DNA of 15,940 nt from Microbacteriaceae bacterium (lineage in GTDB: Bacteria; Actinomycetota; Actinomycetes; Actinomycetales; Microbacteriaceae): contig CANFKN010000010.1 in the NCBI GenBank assembly GCA_947447385.1, forward strand, positions 1 through 15,940, in the 5' to 3' direction. Of this stretch, positions 1-7,523 are shown piece by piece. The position numbers were made by a program, and so were the translations under genes. Numbering within the stretch: the first letter of the stretch is position 1; every line of letters starts with the position of its first letter. The notes beneath the pieces were generated by a model. That model saw only the letters and a program-made list of their open reading frames with translations, made no database searches and had not been told where the DNA came from.

Positions 1-26
1 GCCCGGCGGTTTGAATTTGTGCTCAT
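1..26 (-). CDS. Start of a divergent gene (5' fragment only)
   Basis: On the minus strand an ATG at 26-24 opens a frame MSTNSNRR that runs off the window edge. A good ribosome binding site, GGAGAC at 40-35, lies 8 nt upstream of the ATG, which is the main reason to believe it. Only eight full codons are visible, so no family can be assigned. The position, divergent from a sugar ABC importer and next to a cluster of inverted repeats, is typical for a local transcription regulator, but that is inference from context only. Confidence 0.5.
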
Positions 27-50
27 GGGTTAGAGTCTCCGTTTCGTGCG

Positions 51-105
51 AGTGTTCACTTATTATGAACGATACCACCAAAGCCGTGTCAGCAGAATGA
101 ACACT
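51..105. promoter_or_regulatory. Paired inverted repeats AGTGTTCA / TGAACACT
   Basis: AGTGTTCA at 51-58 and its exact reverse complement TGAACACT at 98-105 are separated by 39 nt. The first copy is also the left half of a local dyad, GTTCA (54-58) and TGAAC (66-70), spaced by 7 nt. They lie 28-80 nt upstream of the divergent gene start at 26, suiting an operator for that gene, perhaps with looping between sites. The protein that binds is unknown. Confidence 0.45.
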
Positions 106-245
106 TGCGAAAATCTCAAACAGCATTTGCTCGGTGCTGCGACCGGCTCTGAAAAAAAGCTTCGGATTCTTCTAAATTCAGGCGTTTTCCTATTGTTTAG
201 CTAGTATCAATAGGAGCAACCGTTTGTGCTTGAAGCCAAAAAACG

Positions 246-259
246 TGAATGTTTATTCA
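246..259. promoter_or_regulatory. Small dyad TGAAT-GTTT-ATTCA
   Basis: Perfect 5-bp arms, TGAAT at 246-250 and ATTCA at 255-259, flank a 4-nt centre. The TGAA core resembles the other dyads in this region. It sits just upstream of the weak promoter suggested at 274-303. On its own a 5-bp dyad in AT-rich DNA could arise by chance. Confidence 0.3.
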
Positions 260-327
260 AAAAAATCGTGATTTTGCTTGAAAAATGAGAAGTGTCGCTT
301 AATCGTTATCTTAAGTCTGCCTAAACG

Positions 328-344
328 TTATGAACATTTCATAA
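328..344. promoter_or_regulatory. Candidate operator TTATGAA-CAT-TTCATAA
   Basis: This is a perfect 7-bp inverted repeat with a 3-nt centre, 60 nt upstream of the permease start codon. Its left half, TTATGAAC (328-335), recurs exactly at 63-70 in the other dyad cluster. Two identical 8-mers, each in a dyad, at both ends of one divergent promoter region suggest a single regulator acting on both genes. Confidence 0.45.
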
Positions 345-403
345 AGTAATACTCAACACTTTGTTTCAAATGCAACACAACGAACCACCATCAAGGAGCA
401 CTA

Positions 404-1441
404 ATGTCACAGGCAACTTCAGCCACTCTTAGAAAAGCACCGCGCTTTCAAATTTCTAAGGGCTTGCTGACGATCGTTGTTTCAACGGTCGTGCTCTTTG
501 CCCTGAGCGCTGGTGTAGCACCTTCGAGTGTGGCCAACGGAACCATTTTGGGAATGCTGCCTTTCGCTGCAATCTTGGCCATTGTCGGTCTGGGCCAAAT
601 GTTGGTCATTCAGCAGGCTGGCATTGACCTTTCGGTTCCGGGTGCAGTGTCTCTCGCAATCGTGATTGTGAGCCACGAGCCAAACGGTGACAACTCAAAG
701 CTTTTGCCGGCCGTTTTCTTAGCCATTGCATATGCAATCGGCGCTGGCCTTCTAAACGGCTTCTTAATCGGCATTCTGAGTCTCAACCCAATCATTGCGA
801 CTTTGGGAACAAACGCCTTGTTGTTCGGTGCAGTTCTTGCTATTTCTGACGGCATCCCTCGCACGACCACCGCGCTGTTGAACCAGATCGGTGGCGGGCT
901 ATCGTTTGGCGTTCCAAATGCGGTCTTCTTTGCAGTTGCGGCTTTGCTGATTGTCATTCTCATTCTTCGCAAAACAGTTGCCGGTCGCCGCTTCGAGTCA
1001 ATCGGTTCAAGTGCTCCGGTCGCAAAAGTTATCGGCCTTCGCGTTCGAAGCCACCAGGGCCTCGCATATGTTTGGGCGCAGCTGCTATATGCACTTGCTG
1101 GCATCGTGCTTGCCGGTGTCACCAACCAGCCAACCGCTTTTATGGGCAACTCATACATGTTGCCTTCGGTGGCTGTCGTTGTTCTAGGTGGCACATCACT
1201 TTTGGGAGGGCGCGGTTTGCCGACTGCAACGGTTCTTGCCGCACTCTTTCTAACTCAACTTGACCAGTTCGTTCTAGCACTAGGTGTTCCTTTTGCTGTT
1301 CGCACCTTGGTTCAAGCCGCAGCGCTGGCAATCGGCGTTGCGATCTACACAGTGGACTGGGCTCGTTTGAGGTCAGCCCTTCGCGAACTCCTGTCGGCAG
1401 CAAGTCGCAGGCGGAAACAAGCTTCTTTGCCCTCAGCTTAG
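404..1441 (+). CDS. Sugar-type ABC transporter permease (RbsC-like)
   Basis: This 345-residue membrane protein is an inner-membrane permease of the ribose/galactose/autoinducer-2 import type (BPD_transp_2 family). It has repeated hydrophobic segments from about residue 20 to 315. It carries the family signature GIDLSVP at 73-79, the cytoplasmic segment near FESIGSSAPVAKVIGL (198-211) and the conserved VVVLGGTSLLGGRG (258-271). The ATG at 404 is supported by AAGGAG 5 nt upstream. A basic C-terminal tail (SRRRK, 334-338) faces the cytoplasm by the positive-inside rule. It should pair with the permease half of the fusion protein encoded downstream, which shares the same two signatures. The substrate cannot be read from the permease. 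Confidence 0.9.
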   Translation: MSQATSATLRKAPRFQISKGLLTIVVSTVVLFALSAGVAPSSVANGTILGMLPFAAILAIVGLGQMLVIQQAGIDLSVPGAVSLAIVIVSHEPNGDNSKLLPAVFLAIAYAIGAGLLNGFLIGILSLNPIIATLGTNALLFGAVLAISDGIPRTTTALLNQIGGGLSFGVPNAVFFAVAALLIVILILRKTVAGRRFESIGSSAPVAKVIGLRVRSHQGLAYVWAQLLYALAGIVLAGVTNQPTAFMGNSYMLPSVAVVVLGGTSLLGGRGLPTATVLAALFLTQLDQFVLALGVPFAVRTLVQAAALAIGVAIYTVDWARLRSALRELLSAASRRRKQASLPSA

Positions 1442-1494
1442 AAGTCTCAACTAAATGCGAGACAGCGATGTCAAGCAAATCAGATGGAGGAAAC

Positions 1495-2595
1495 ATGATG
1501 ATTAGTCATCGCAAACTGGCTGCCGCTTTCACCGGCGCAGTCGTGGCAACCGTGCTACTTGCCGGTTGTTCAAATGGTTCAACCGCTACACCAACCGACA
1601 CAGCTGCTTCAGACCGCCCATCATGGTGTGGCCCGAACGAAACCACCATTGGTCTAACCGATGGTTACGGTGGCAACAGCTGGCGTTTGGTTACCACTGC
1701 TGCTGGTAAAGACGAAGTTGCTAAGTGTTCAAGTGTTACTGACCTTCTCTATGCAGACGGCCAGGGCGACACTCAGAAGGCAATCTCTGACATCAACGGC
1801 ATGGTTGCTAAGGGTGTTGGCGCAATCGTAGTGTTCCCAGACTCAGGTCAGGCAATGTTGCCAGCCCTTCGTGCTGCACACGACGCAGGTGTTGTAACTG
1901 TTCCTTACCGCGTGTTCCCTGGCGGCGCTGACGGCGTTGACTACGACGTGTTCGTAGGCGCTGACTTCGTTACCGACGGTGTTAACTGGGGTAACTGGAT
2001 CCAGACCAACTTCCCTGACGGCGCAAACATCTTGTTCCTATCAGGTCCTGCTGGAAACAGCCAGGGTGTTGACGAGCGCAAGGGCTTTGAGTCAGTTCTA
2101 ACTGACACTGCAAAGTACAAGTACCTTGGCGAGCAGCCTTTCGAAGTTACCAACTGGGACCCAGCTAAGACCCAGCAGGTTCTAACTGCAGCTATTGCGA
2201 AGTACCCAAAGATCGACGTTATCGTCTCTGACTTTGGTCCTTCACTAGTTGGTGCTCTTCCTGAGTTCACCAAGAGCGGCCGTTCGATCCCATCATTGGT
2301 TACTTCAGACGGTAACGTTCTTGGTTGCTTCTTCCAAGACAACTCAGCTGACAACCCTGACTTCAAGTTGATGACTGTTGCAACTGGTAACGACAACGTT
2401 CGCCTAGCTATTCAGCAGGCTGTTGCTCGTGCAACCGGTGGTACTGTTCCAACCGAAACTCAGTTCAAGGCTCCAATGTTTGAAGACTCTGTATCAGGCA
2501 CCCCAAGCGATGTTCAGTGCGACAAGAGCATCTCTGGCGACCTTTACCTCTCAGCACAAATGAGCGGCGCAGACCAGCAAGCACTATTGAAGTAA
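1495..2595 (+). CDS. Lipoprotein substrate-binding protein of the ABC importer
   Basis: A 367-residue sugar-type solute-binding protein (periplasmic-binding-protein fold I, RbsB-like). The N-terminus is a lipoprotein signal: basic ISHRK, a hydrophobic stretch, and lipobox LAGC with the lipidated Cys at residue 25, so it is anchored outside the membrane. The segments TIGLTDGYGGNSWR, the DGQGD/AISDINGMVAKGVGAIVVFP region and DVIVSDFG follow the fold-I pattern. The frame is open back to an ATG at 1468, but GGAGG at 1486-1490 points to ATG 1495 (4 nt) or ATG 1498 (7 nt); both keep the lipobox. It ends with two tandem TAA stops. Its codons look optimised compared with its neighbours (mostly AAG for Lys, many GTT and GGT), as expected for an abundant binding protein. 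Ligand unknown; sugar or polyol most likely. Confidence 0.9.
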   Translation: MMISHRKLAAAFTGAVVATVLLAGCSNGSTATPTDTAASDRPSWCGPNETTIGLTDGYGGNSWRLVTTAAGKDEVAKCSSVTDLLYADGQGDTQKAISDINGMVAKGVGAIVVFPDSGQAMLPALRAAHDAGVVTVPYRVFPGGADGVDYDVFVGADFVTDGVNWGNWIQTNFPDGANILFLSGPAGNSQGVDERKGFESVLTDTAKYKYLGEQPFEVTNWDPAKTQQVLTAAIAKYPKIDVIVSDFGPSLVGALPEFTKSGRSIPSLVTSDGNVLGCFFQDNSADNPDFKLMTVATGNDNVRLAIQQAVARATGGTVPTETQFKAPMFEDSVSGTPSDVQCDKSISGDLYLSAQMSGADQQALLK

Positions 2596-2611
2596 TAAAG
2601 AATCATCGGAA

Positions 2612-2641
2612 CTGGGCCGGTCTAGCAATAGGCCGGCCCAG
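2612..2641 (+). other. Intercistronic hairpin after the binding-protein gene
   Basis: CTGGGCCGG at 2612-2620 pairs perfectly with CCGGCCCAG at 2633-2641, leaving a 12-nt loop. No T-run follows, so it does not look like an efficient intrinsic terminator. Hairpins in this place, between binding-protein and membrane genes, are known (malE-malF type) to protect the upstream mRNA end and raise binding-protein levels over the transporter; the same role is inferred here. Confidence 0.6.
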
Positions 2642-2682
2642 AACCAAATCACAAAACTTTTAGAATTACCAGGAGACATAGA

Positions 2683-5187
2683 GTGGCCACCAACGAATCA
2701 AACAACGTAGTTTTGGAACTTCGTGGAATCTCGAAAAACTATTCGGGAGTGCCAGCTCTGACAGACGTTAGCCTGCAGATCAAATCGGGTGAAGTTCACG
2801 CCCTGCTCGGCGAAAATGGCGCCGGCAAATCAACTTTGATGAACATTGCTTCAGGCACCACGCCCCCTTCAGTGGGCGACCTTATGGTCAGCGGCCAGCG
2901 TTACGACGCACTCACACCAGCACTCGCCAGCCACCTCGGCATCGCGATTGTGCACCAGCACCCAGCCGTGCTGAAAGACCTCACGGTTCTCGAAAACTTG
3001 CAAGTTGCCCTGCCTAACGCAATCTTCAAAGGCGCAAAGGCTGAAGAGATTGGCGCCAAGCTTCTCGAGCGTGTGGGTTTGAAGATTTCGCTTTTGCAAC
3101 GCGTTGAAGATCTGACCATTGCTCAGAAGCACCTGCTAGAAATCGCCAAAGCACTTGCGACTAGCCCAAAAATTCTTATCTTGGATGAACCAACCGCTGC
3201 ACTTGGCCAAGACTCGGTCGAGTTGCTTTTCAAGTTGGTTGCTAAAGAAATCGCGAATGGCACCGCAGTTATCTATATCACCCACCGTTTGGCTGAGGTT
3301 CGTCAACTCGCTGACGTCGTGACTGTTTTGCGCGATGGCAAGAAAATGCAGACCGCAAAGATTGCCGAAATTACCGACGCCGAACTTTTGGCACAGATTA
3401 TCGGTCGCGAACTTGCATCGGCTTTTCCGGCCAAGCACAAGCTGGTTGCCGACTCAAAACCAAACCTCGTTGTTAACAACATTTCTGGCGATGGTTTCAC
3501 CGATGTCAGCATCGAGGCCTACCCTGGCCAAATCATCGGCATCGCCGGTGTTGTTGGCAACGGTCAAAGCCAATTGCTTCGCGCGCTTGCTGGCCAGTCA
3601 GCGAGCACAGGAACCATCTCAATCAACGGCACTGTTCTCAGCGCCAAAGAGCTTCACGGTGCAGCAGCTTTGATGCCTGCTGACCGTCAGCGTGAAGGTG
3701 TGATGATGCGCATGTCAGTGCGCGAAAACGCCGCACTCGCTGCGCTAAAGAACTTCAAACTCGGTGGTCTTTTGAGCCGCAAAAAAGAGCTCGTCGCTGT
3801 GAACGAAACCCTAAGTTCGCTGTCGGTCAAAGCTCCGAGCATCGAGTCACCGGTTTCTTCGCTCTCTGGCGGAAACCAGCAGAAGGTCGTTATGGCCCGC
3901 GCCCTACTTTCTAACCCGATGATGATTTTGGCCGATGAGCCAACTCAAGGCGTTGACGTGGGTGCTCGTTCAGAACTCTATGAAATCTTGCGCACTGCCT
4001 CGGCAAATGGAATTCCTGTTGTCGTTGCATCTTCAGATGCCAAAGAGCTCGAAGGCCTTTGCGACACCGTCTATGTGATGTCTCGCGGGCAAGTTGTGCA
4101 GACCTTGCACGATGGTGAAAACCGCGAAGAAGCCATGATCAAGGCTGCTGTTACTGCCACAACCAAGATCATTCGCGTTGAGCGCGAGAACCGTGAGCGC
4201 GCTCTCGAGAACGAAACCATCTTTGACAAGGGCCGTCGTTTCTTAAAGGGCGACTATGCCCCAGCAGTAATGCTCGCATTGGTGATGGTTGTTCTTGCCG
4301 GCTACATTTTGGGCAAGAACGCTAAGTACTTGAGCGATTTCAACATCGGTTCGATTCTGATTCTGGTTTGCGCCTTGGGCTTTATCGCCATCGGCCAAAC
4401 CACCGTCATGATGACCGGCGGCATCGACCTGTCGGTTGGCCCGCTCGCCGGGCTCATGGTGGTCATAGCGTCATTCTTCATAAACGATGGCTCACCGGTT
4501 CTTTCGGGTTTGCTCGGTCTGGCAACGATGATCGTGGTTGGTGTCGTCGTCGGCTTGGTCAATAGCTCGCTCATCAGGTTCGTGAAGTTCACGGCCATCG
4601 CTGCAACGCTAACTACCTACATCGCAATCGGCGGTTTCTCATTCATCTTGCGCTCTGCGCCAGAGGGTTACATCAACCAAGACATTTCGAAGTTGGTAAA
4701 CACTAAGTTTGGCCCGATTCCGGCAATGTTCATCGTGTTAATCGTGGCAACTTTGGGCATGGAATATTTGCTTCGCAAGAGCCGTTGGGGCTGGCAGCTG
4801 CGCGCGGTCGGTTCAAACGAAGAGTCAGCTCGTCGCATCGGTGTTCCGGTGACCGGCACCATCATTGGGGCATACGTCGTTTCATCGCTGTTCGTATTTC
4901 TTGGTTCAATCATGCTCATGGTGCAGATCGGTGTTGGTGACGCGTCTCAGGGCGTCGGATACACCCTCACCAGCATCACCGCTGTGGTGCTAGGCGGCAC
5001 CAGTTTGATGGGTGGTCGAGGCACCTACGTCGGCACGCTCTTCGGTGCGATTTTGTTGATTCAGGTTATGAACGCAACAGTCTTCTTAGACCTCAACCAA
5101 ACCTGGCAATACCTCTTGCAGGCAGCGCTGATTCTGGTTGCAGCCGTGGTCTATAGCCTGCTGCGCAGCCGCAAGAACGCTCAATAA
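2683..5187 (+). CDS. Fused ABC ATPase (two NBDs) and permease, RbsA-RbsC type
   Basis: This 834-residue protein joins an RbsA/MglA-like double ATPase (about 1-490) to an RbsC-like permease (about 525-826). NBD1 has Walker A GENGAGKST (43-51), a degenerate signature LTIAQ (144-148), Walker B ILILDEPTA (164-172) and H-loop His201. NBD2 has a degenerate Walker A, GVVGNGQSQ (289-297), a canonical LSGGNQQ (394-400) and ILADEPTQG (415-423). This asymmetry is normal for the family and leaves one complete composite ATP site. A charged linker (about 495-520, RVERENRERALENE) leads into the membrane part, with GGIDLSVG (579-586) and AVVLGGTSLMGGRG (767-780). It starts with GTG behind AGGAGA at 2671-2676. 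It is the third gene of the importer operon. Usually these two parts are separate genes. The unbroken frame and uniform codon use argue against a sequencing artefact. Confidence 0.92.
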   Translation: MATNESNNVVLELRGISKNYSGVPALTDVSLQIKSGEVHALLGENGAGKSTLMNIASGTTPPSVGDLMVSGQRYDALTPALASHLGIAIVHQHPAVLKDLTVLENLQVALPNAIFKGAKAEEIGAKLLERVGLKISLLQRVEDLTIAQKHLLEIAKALATSPKILILDEPTAALGQDSVELLFKLVAKEIANGTAVIYITHRLAEVRQLADVVTVLRDGKKMQTAKIAEITDAELLAQIIGRELASAFPAKHKLVADSKPNLVVNNISGDGFTDVSIEAYPGQIIGIAGVVGNGQSQLLRALAGQSASTGTISINGTVLSAKELHGAAALMPADRQREGVMMRMSVRENAALAALKNFKLGGLLSRKKELVAVNETLSSLSVKAPSIESPVSSLSGGNQQKVVMARALLSNPMMILADEPTQGVDVGARSELYEILRTASANGIPVVVASSDAKELEGLCDTVYVMSRGQVVQTLHDGENREEAMIKAAVTATTKIIRVERENRERALENETIFDKGRRFLKGDYAPAVMLALVMVVLAGYILGKNAKYLSDFNIGSILILVCALGFIAIGQTTVMMTGGIDLSVGPLAGLMVVIASFFINDGSPVLSGLLGLATMIVVGVVVGLVNSSLIRFVKFTAIAATLTTYIAIGGFSFILRSAPEGYINQDISKLVNTKFGPIPAMFIVLIVATLGMEYLLRKSRWGWQLRAVGSNEESARRIGVPVTGTIIGAYVVSSLFVFLGSIMLMVQIGVGDASQGVGYTLTSITAVVLGGTSLMGGRGTYVGTLFGAILLIQVMNATVFLDLNQTWQYLLQAALILVAAVVYSLLRSRKNAQ

Positions 5188-5230
5188 GCGCACAAGAACT
5201 TGCAATAAGCCCGAAGGAACGTGCAATAAG
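5168..5230 (+). repeat. Three 21-bp tandem repeats over the stop codon
   Basis: Three adjacent 21-nt units (5168-5188, 5189-5209, 5210-5230) each end in CAATAAG and contain AAC four bases before it. Pairwise identity is 15-16 of 21. The period is a multiple of three, so each unit puts a TAA in the frame of the ABC fusion gene (5185, 5206, 5227). The conceptual units read RKNAQ-stop, AHKNLQ-stop and ARRNVQ-stop. The end of the gene has apparently been duplicated in tandem and then diverged. Confidence 0.75.
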
Positions 5231-5263
5231 AAGGCTCAACTCGCACTTCGAACCCAGTTAGCC

Positions 5264-5301
5264 AAAAACGGGGCCCTCCAATGAAGAAGGGCCCCGTTTT
5301 T
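5264..5301. terminator. Strong bidirectional intrinsic terminator
   Basis: AAAAACGGGGCCCT (5264-5277) is the exact reverse complement of AGGGCCCCGTTTTT (5288-5301), with a 10-nt loop. The GC core is flanked by A-run and T-run, so it can terminate in both directions. It lies between the converging importer operon and the oxidoreductase gene ending at 5319, exactly where a shared terminator is expected. Confidence 0.92.
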
Positions 5302-5318
5302 ATTAGACAAGGTTTTGG

Positions 5319-6200
5319 CTATTTGATCTTGCGCTGGCGAGTTAGCTCAGCAATCGAAGACCAGTCGAGATCGTTCAGCTCTGGGTCGGCTAAAGCCTGC
5401 TCGAACAGCTGGTGAAGCACTGGCGCAACTGGCAACTTGAGGTCAAGTTCAGCAGCTGCACTTTCAACCAGTTTGACGTCTTTGAGGCCGAGCTCAACAG
5501 AGAAACCTGGCGGCGTGTAGTTGCGATTGACAATCATCGGGCCATAGCCAACATAGGCCGCGCCAGTGAACGCGGTGTGGGTCAGAATTTCAACGAAGGT
5601 GTTTGGGTCAACGCCTCCAGATTCGACCAGAGCCACTGACTCACCAATCGCCTGCAGCGCGTGAATCAGGTTGTAGTTCACACCTAGCTTCACCAAAATA
5701 GCTCTGCTGTGCTCTTCGCCAACGTTGAAGAACTTGGCGCAAACCTGTTCGAGAACAACGCTTGCCGTGTTGATTTGCTCGGCGTCGCCGGCCACAACAA
5801 TTAGTAGCTTGCCATTGGTGATGGCAGCCGGGCGACCTAGAACTGGCGATGCGAGATAACCCACGCCGTGCTCAAGGTGCAACGCGGCTAGCGCTCGACT
5901 TGCTTCGGTGCTGAGAGTTGACATGTTGATGTGAATAGTGTCGGTGCTGGCTGAGGTCAGGTTCGCCTCGCTAAACACTGCGAGTGCAGCGGCATCGTTG
6001 CTGAGCATCGAAATCACAAATGGTCTAGCCAAAGCTTCTTCGAGTGAGACAAACTTTAGTCCAGCAGCCTCAAGCTCAGTCGACGCCTTTGCCGTGCGGT
6101 TCCAGGCCACTAGGTCGAAACCTTTTTCGAGCAGTTTGCCTGCCATCGCAGCGCCCATCGACCCTAAGCCGATTAGTGAAACTTGAATTTTGTCAGACAC
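5319..6200 (-). CDS. NAD(P)-dependent oxidoreductase, 3-hydroxyisobutyrate dehydrogenase family
   Basis: A 293-residue beta-hydroxyacid dehydrogenase family enzyme, of usual length for the family. The N-terminal Rossmann fold has GLGSMG at 11-16 and the ribose-side segment VAWNRT (31-36). A substrate-binding segment occurs around NMSTLS (92-97) and SPVLGRP (118-124). The catalytic-lysine helix reads KLGVN, with Lys171 and Asn175 in the usual K-x3-N arrangement; LGLKDVKL (237-244) is also typical. It probably oxidises or reduces a small hydroxyacid or the related semialdehyde, but the specificity is not readable. The start is GTG at 6200, two bases after the stop of the EboE-like gene, with no strong ribosome binding site, so translational coupling is likely. 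The NMST motif differs from the common D-x-ST form, which fits a non-standard substrate. Confidence 0.85.
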   Translation of the reverse strand: MSDKIQVSLIGLGSMGAAMAGKLLEKGFDLVAWNRTAKASTELEAAGLKFVSLEEALARPFVISMLSNDAAALAVFSEANLTSASTDTIHINMSTLSTEASRALAALHLEHGVGYLASPVLGRPAAITNGKLLIVVAGDAEQINTASVVLEQVCAKFFNVGEEHSRAILVKLGVNYNLIHALQAIGESVALVESGGVDPNTFVEILTHTAFTGAAYVGYGPMIVNRNYTPPGFSVELGLKDVKLVESAAAELDLKLPVAPVLHQLFEQALADPELNDLDWSSIAELTRQRKIK

Positions 6201-6202
6201 GG

Positions 6203-7402
6203 TTAACCCAGCAATTCGTTGCGCACGAACTCAAGCTCGCGGCTCACATAGTCAACGATGTCGCCGGTCTTGAGCTCGGCCGGCAGGACATCCCAGGTGT
6301 AGGTTTCTATTTCGAGGTGATCTGATAGCGGGGTTTCGCGGTGCATTTTGAGTGCCTCTTGCACGCCGAATCTGGTTGTAAGAAACGGCCCGAGCTCAGC
6401 CAAAAACACCGGCACGTGAAAGTGGGTGCGCATTTCAGTCTTGACCGGGTTGGCCTCGAACGCATCGAGAGCTTCACCAAGGTTCAGGTACTTGGTGATC
6501 TGGCCATCTTGCTTCAGAGACGTTTGGCTCAGATAGATAGTGTCGGTGAAACGGCGCAGCTGCGGAACGATTTCGACGGTCAGGTCTTTGACCCATAGTG
6601 ACGCGGCTTCTTGAAGCTTGAAAATTGGAATTCCAGCCTGAACGAGTTTGGTCAGCGACTCAGTGATGTTCTCGAACCCAACTGACTGGTGGCCAATGTC
6701 AAAGACGATGCCGAGGTAACGACGCATCGCACCTTCAGCCTCGCTGAGGGGAATGCCCGCAACTTCAGCAAGCTCACGAACGCCAGCCGGTGAATAGATG
6801 CGCTCTTTGAAAAACGCGACTGTTTCGTCAGTGGTCTCGAGATAGCAGGCAGGCTCTGGCTCGATGGCAAGCTTGACGCGGCGGCCGGTGCGCTCTTCGA
6901 GCTCGCGCAGGTGGGCGACAACTTTGAATACGCCGCGGGTGAAGGTGCGAATGTATTCTTCGCCGGCAACGTTTGGCTTGAAAGCGAGTGGGGCCGTTTG
7001 AATCGACGGATTCACGTGAGCTGGCGTGATCTCAGCAAGAATATCGGCAACCGAGTTTGTGTAGTCAACTCGCGCGTCGGTTGTCCAGTCAGGCTCATAG
7101 ACCTTCTCCATAACCACTTCGCCCTTGAATGGGCCATATGGAAAAGCGTTGACCGTGTAAACATAAAGGTCTTCTTTGGCCAGAAAATCGATGAGCGATT
7201 TGCGCTCGGCAGGGCTCTCGGTCAGCGTCTTTGCCGAAGCGGCCGAGATTCGCAGCGAGACGGCGAACGGCGCGTTTGGTGAAACACGCTTCTTGACCTG
7301 AGGAACGAATTCGCGAAGGCTCGCGTTCATTTCTGCCCAGGTGTCACCGAGGTGAACCAGCGTTGAATAACTTAAGTGGCCTAGGCCGTTTTCGAGCTCC
7401 AC
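6203..7402 (-). CDS. EboE-like TIM-barrel protein (sugar isomerase/epimerase-like)
   Basis: This 399-residue protein resembles the EboE family ('metabolite traffic protein EboE'), which has a xylose-isomerase-like TIM-barrel fold. The recognition rests on its N-terminal third: LVHLGDTWAEMNASL, VKKRVSPNAPFAVSLRIS, LYVYTVNAFPYGPFKGE, VMEKVYEPDW and a TAPLAFKP segment, recalled as family hallmarks and not checked by search. Further on, KLAIEPEPACYLETTDE and GIVFDIGHQSV supply the Glu, Asp and His residues usual for metal sites in such barrels. In ebo clusters this protein accompanies EboA-D and EboF; none is visible here. It is instead first in a two-gene unit with an oxidoreductase. The GTG start at 7402 has an excellent AAGGAGG at 7414-7408. 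An enzymatic role in a catabolic pathway is inferred. A generic sugar-phosphate isomerase is the alternative name. Confidence 0.75.
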   Translation of the reverse strand: MELENGLGHLSYSTLVHLGDTWAEMNASLREFVPQVKKRVSPNAPFAVSLRISAASAKTLTESPAERKSLIDFLAKEDLYVYTVNAFPYGPFKGEVVMEKVYEPDWTTDARVDYTNSVADILAEITPAHVNPSIQTAPLAFKPNVAGEEYIRTFTRGVFKVVAHLRELEERTGRRVKLAIEPEPACYLETTDETVAFFKERIYSPAGVRELAEVAGIPLSEAEGAMRRYLGIVFDIGHQSVGFENITESLTKLVQAGIPIFKLQEAASLWVKDLTVEIVPQLRRFTDTIYLSQTSLKQDGQITKYLNLGEALDAFEANPVKTEMRTHFHVPVFLAELGPFLTTRFGVQEALKMHRETPLSDHLEIETYTWDVLPAELKTGDIVDYVSRELEFVRNELLG

Positions 7403-7523
7403 AGAATCCTCCTTGATTGTGTTGCTTCAAGTTTATGTGCAGTTTTACTTAACACAAAATCCCAAATCGTTACCTAATAATTGTGCCGAAACTCCCCTAC
7501 CCATCAACAAACTCGCCTGACGC

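Larger units (their letters stand above)
27..403. promoter_or_regulatory. Divergent AT-rich control region of the ABC importer operon
   Basis: This 377-base stretch holds no credible gene. It is clearly richer in A/T than the flanking coding DNA and contains four dyads built on TGAA/TTCA, listed separately. A weak possible promoter for the importer is TTGCTT (274-279) with CTTAAT (298-303) at 18 bp spacing; it matches the consensus only partly, so it is a suggestion. The leader ends with AAGGAG at 393-398, 5 nt before the permease ATG. Confidence 0.55.

Noticed and set aside
610..1194. 194-residue minus-strand frame inside the permease gene
   Set aside because: It lies antisense to a well-supported membrane protein, has no family features and no ribosome binding site that I could see.
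4130..4260. Artefactual fusion of ATPase and permease genes
   Set aside because: The junction codes for an ordinary charged linker, the frame is unbroken, and no start site with a ribosome binding site was seen at the permease boundary.
5168..5230. CRISPR array or transposon end from the 21-bp repeats
   Set aside because: The units are directly adjacent without spacers, too short and divergent for CRISPR, and keep the codon frame of the upstream gene.
5188..5318. Small gene between the importer and the oxidoreductase
   Set aside because: All short frames there are interrupted by the repeated TAA stops, and the rest is the bidirectional terminator.
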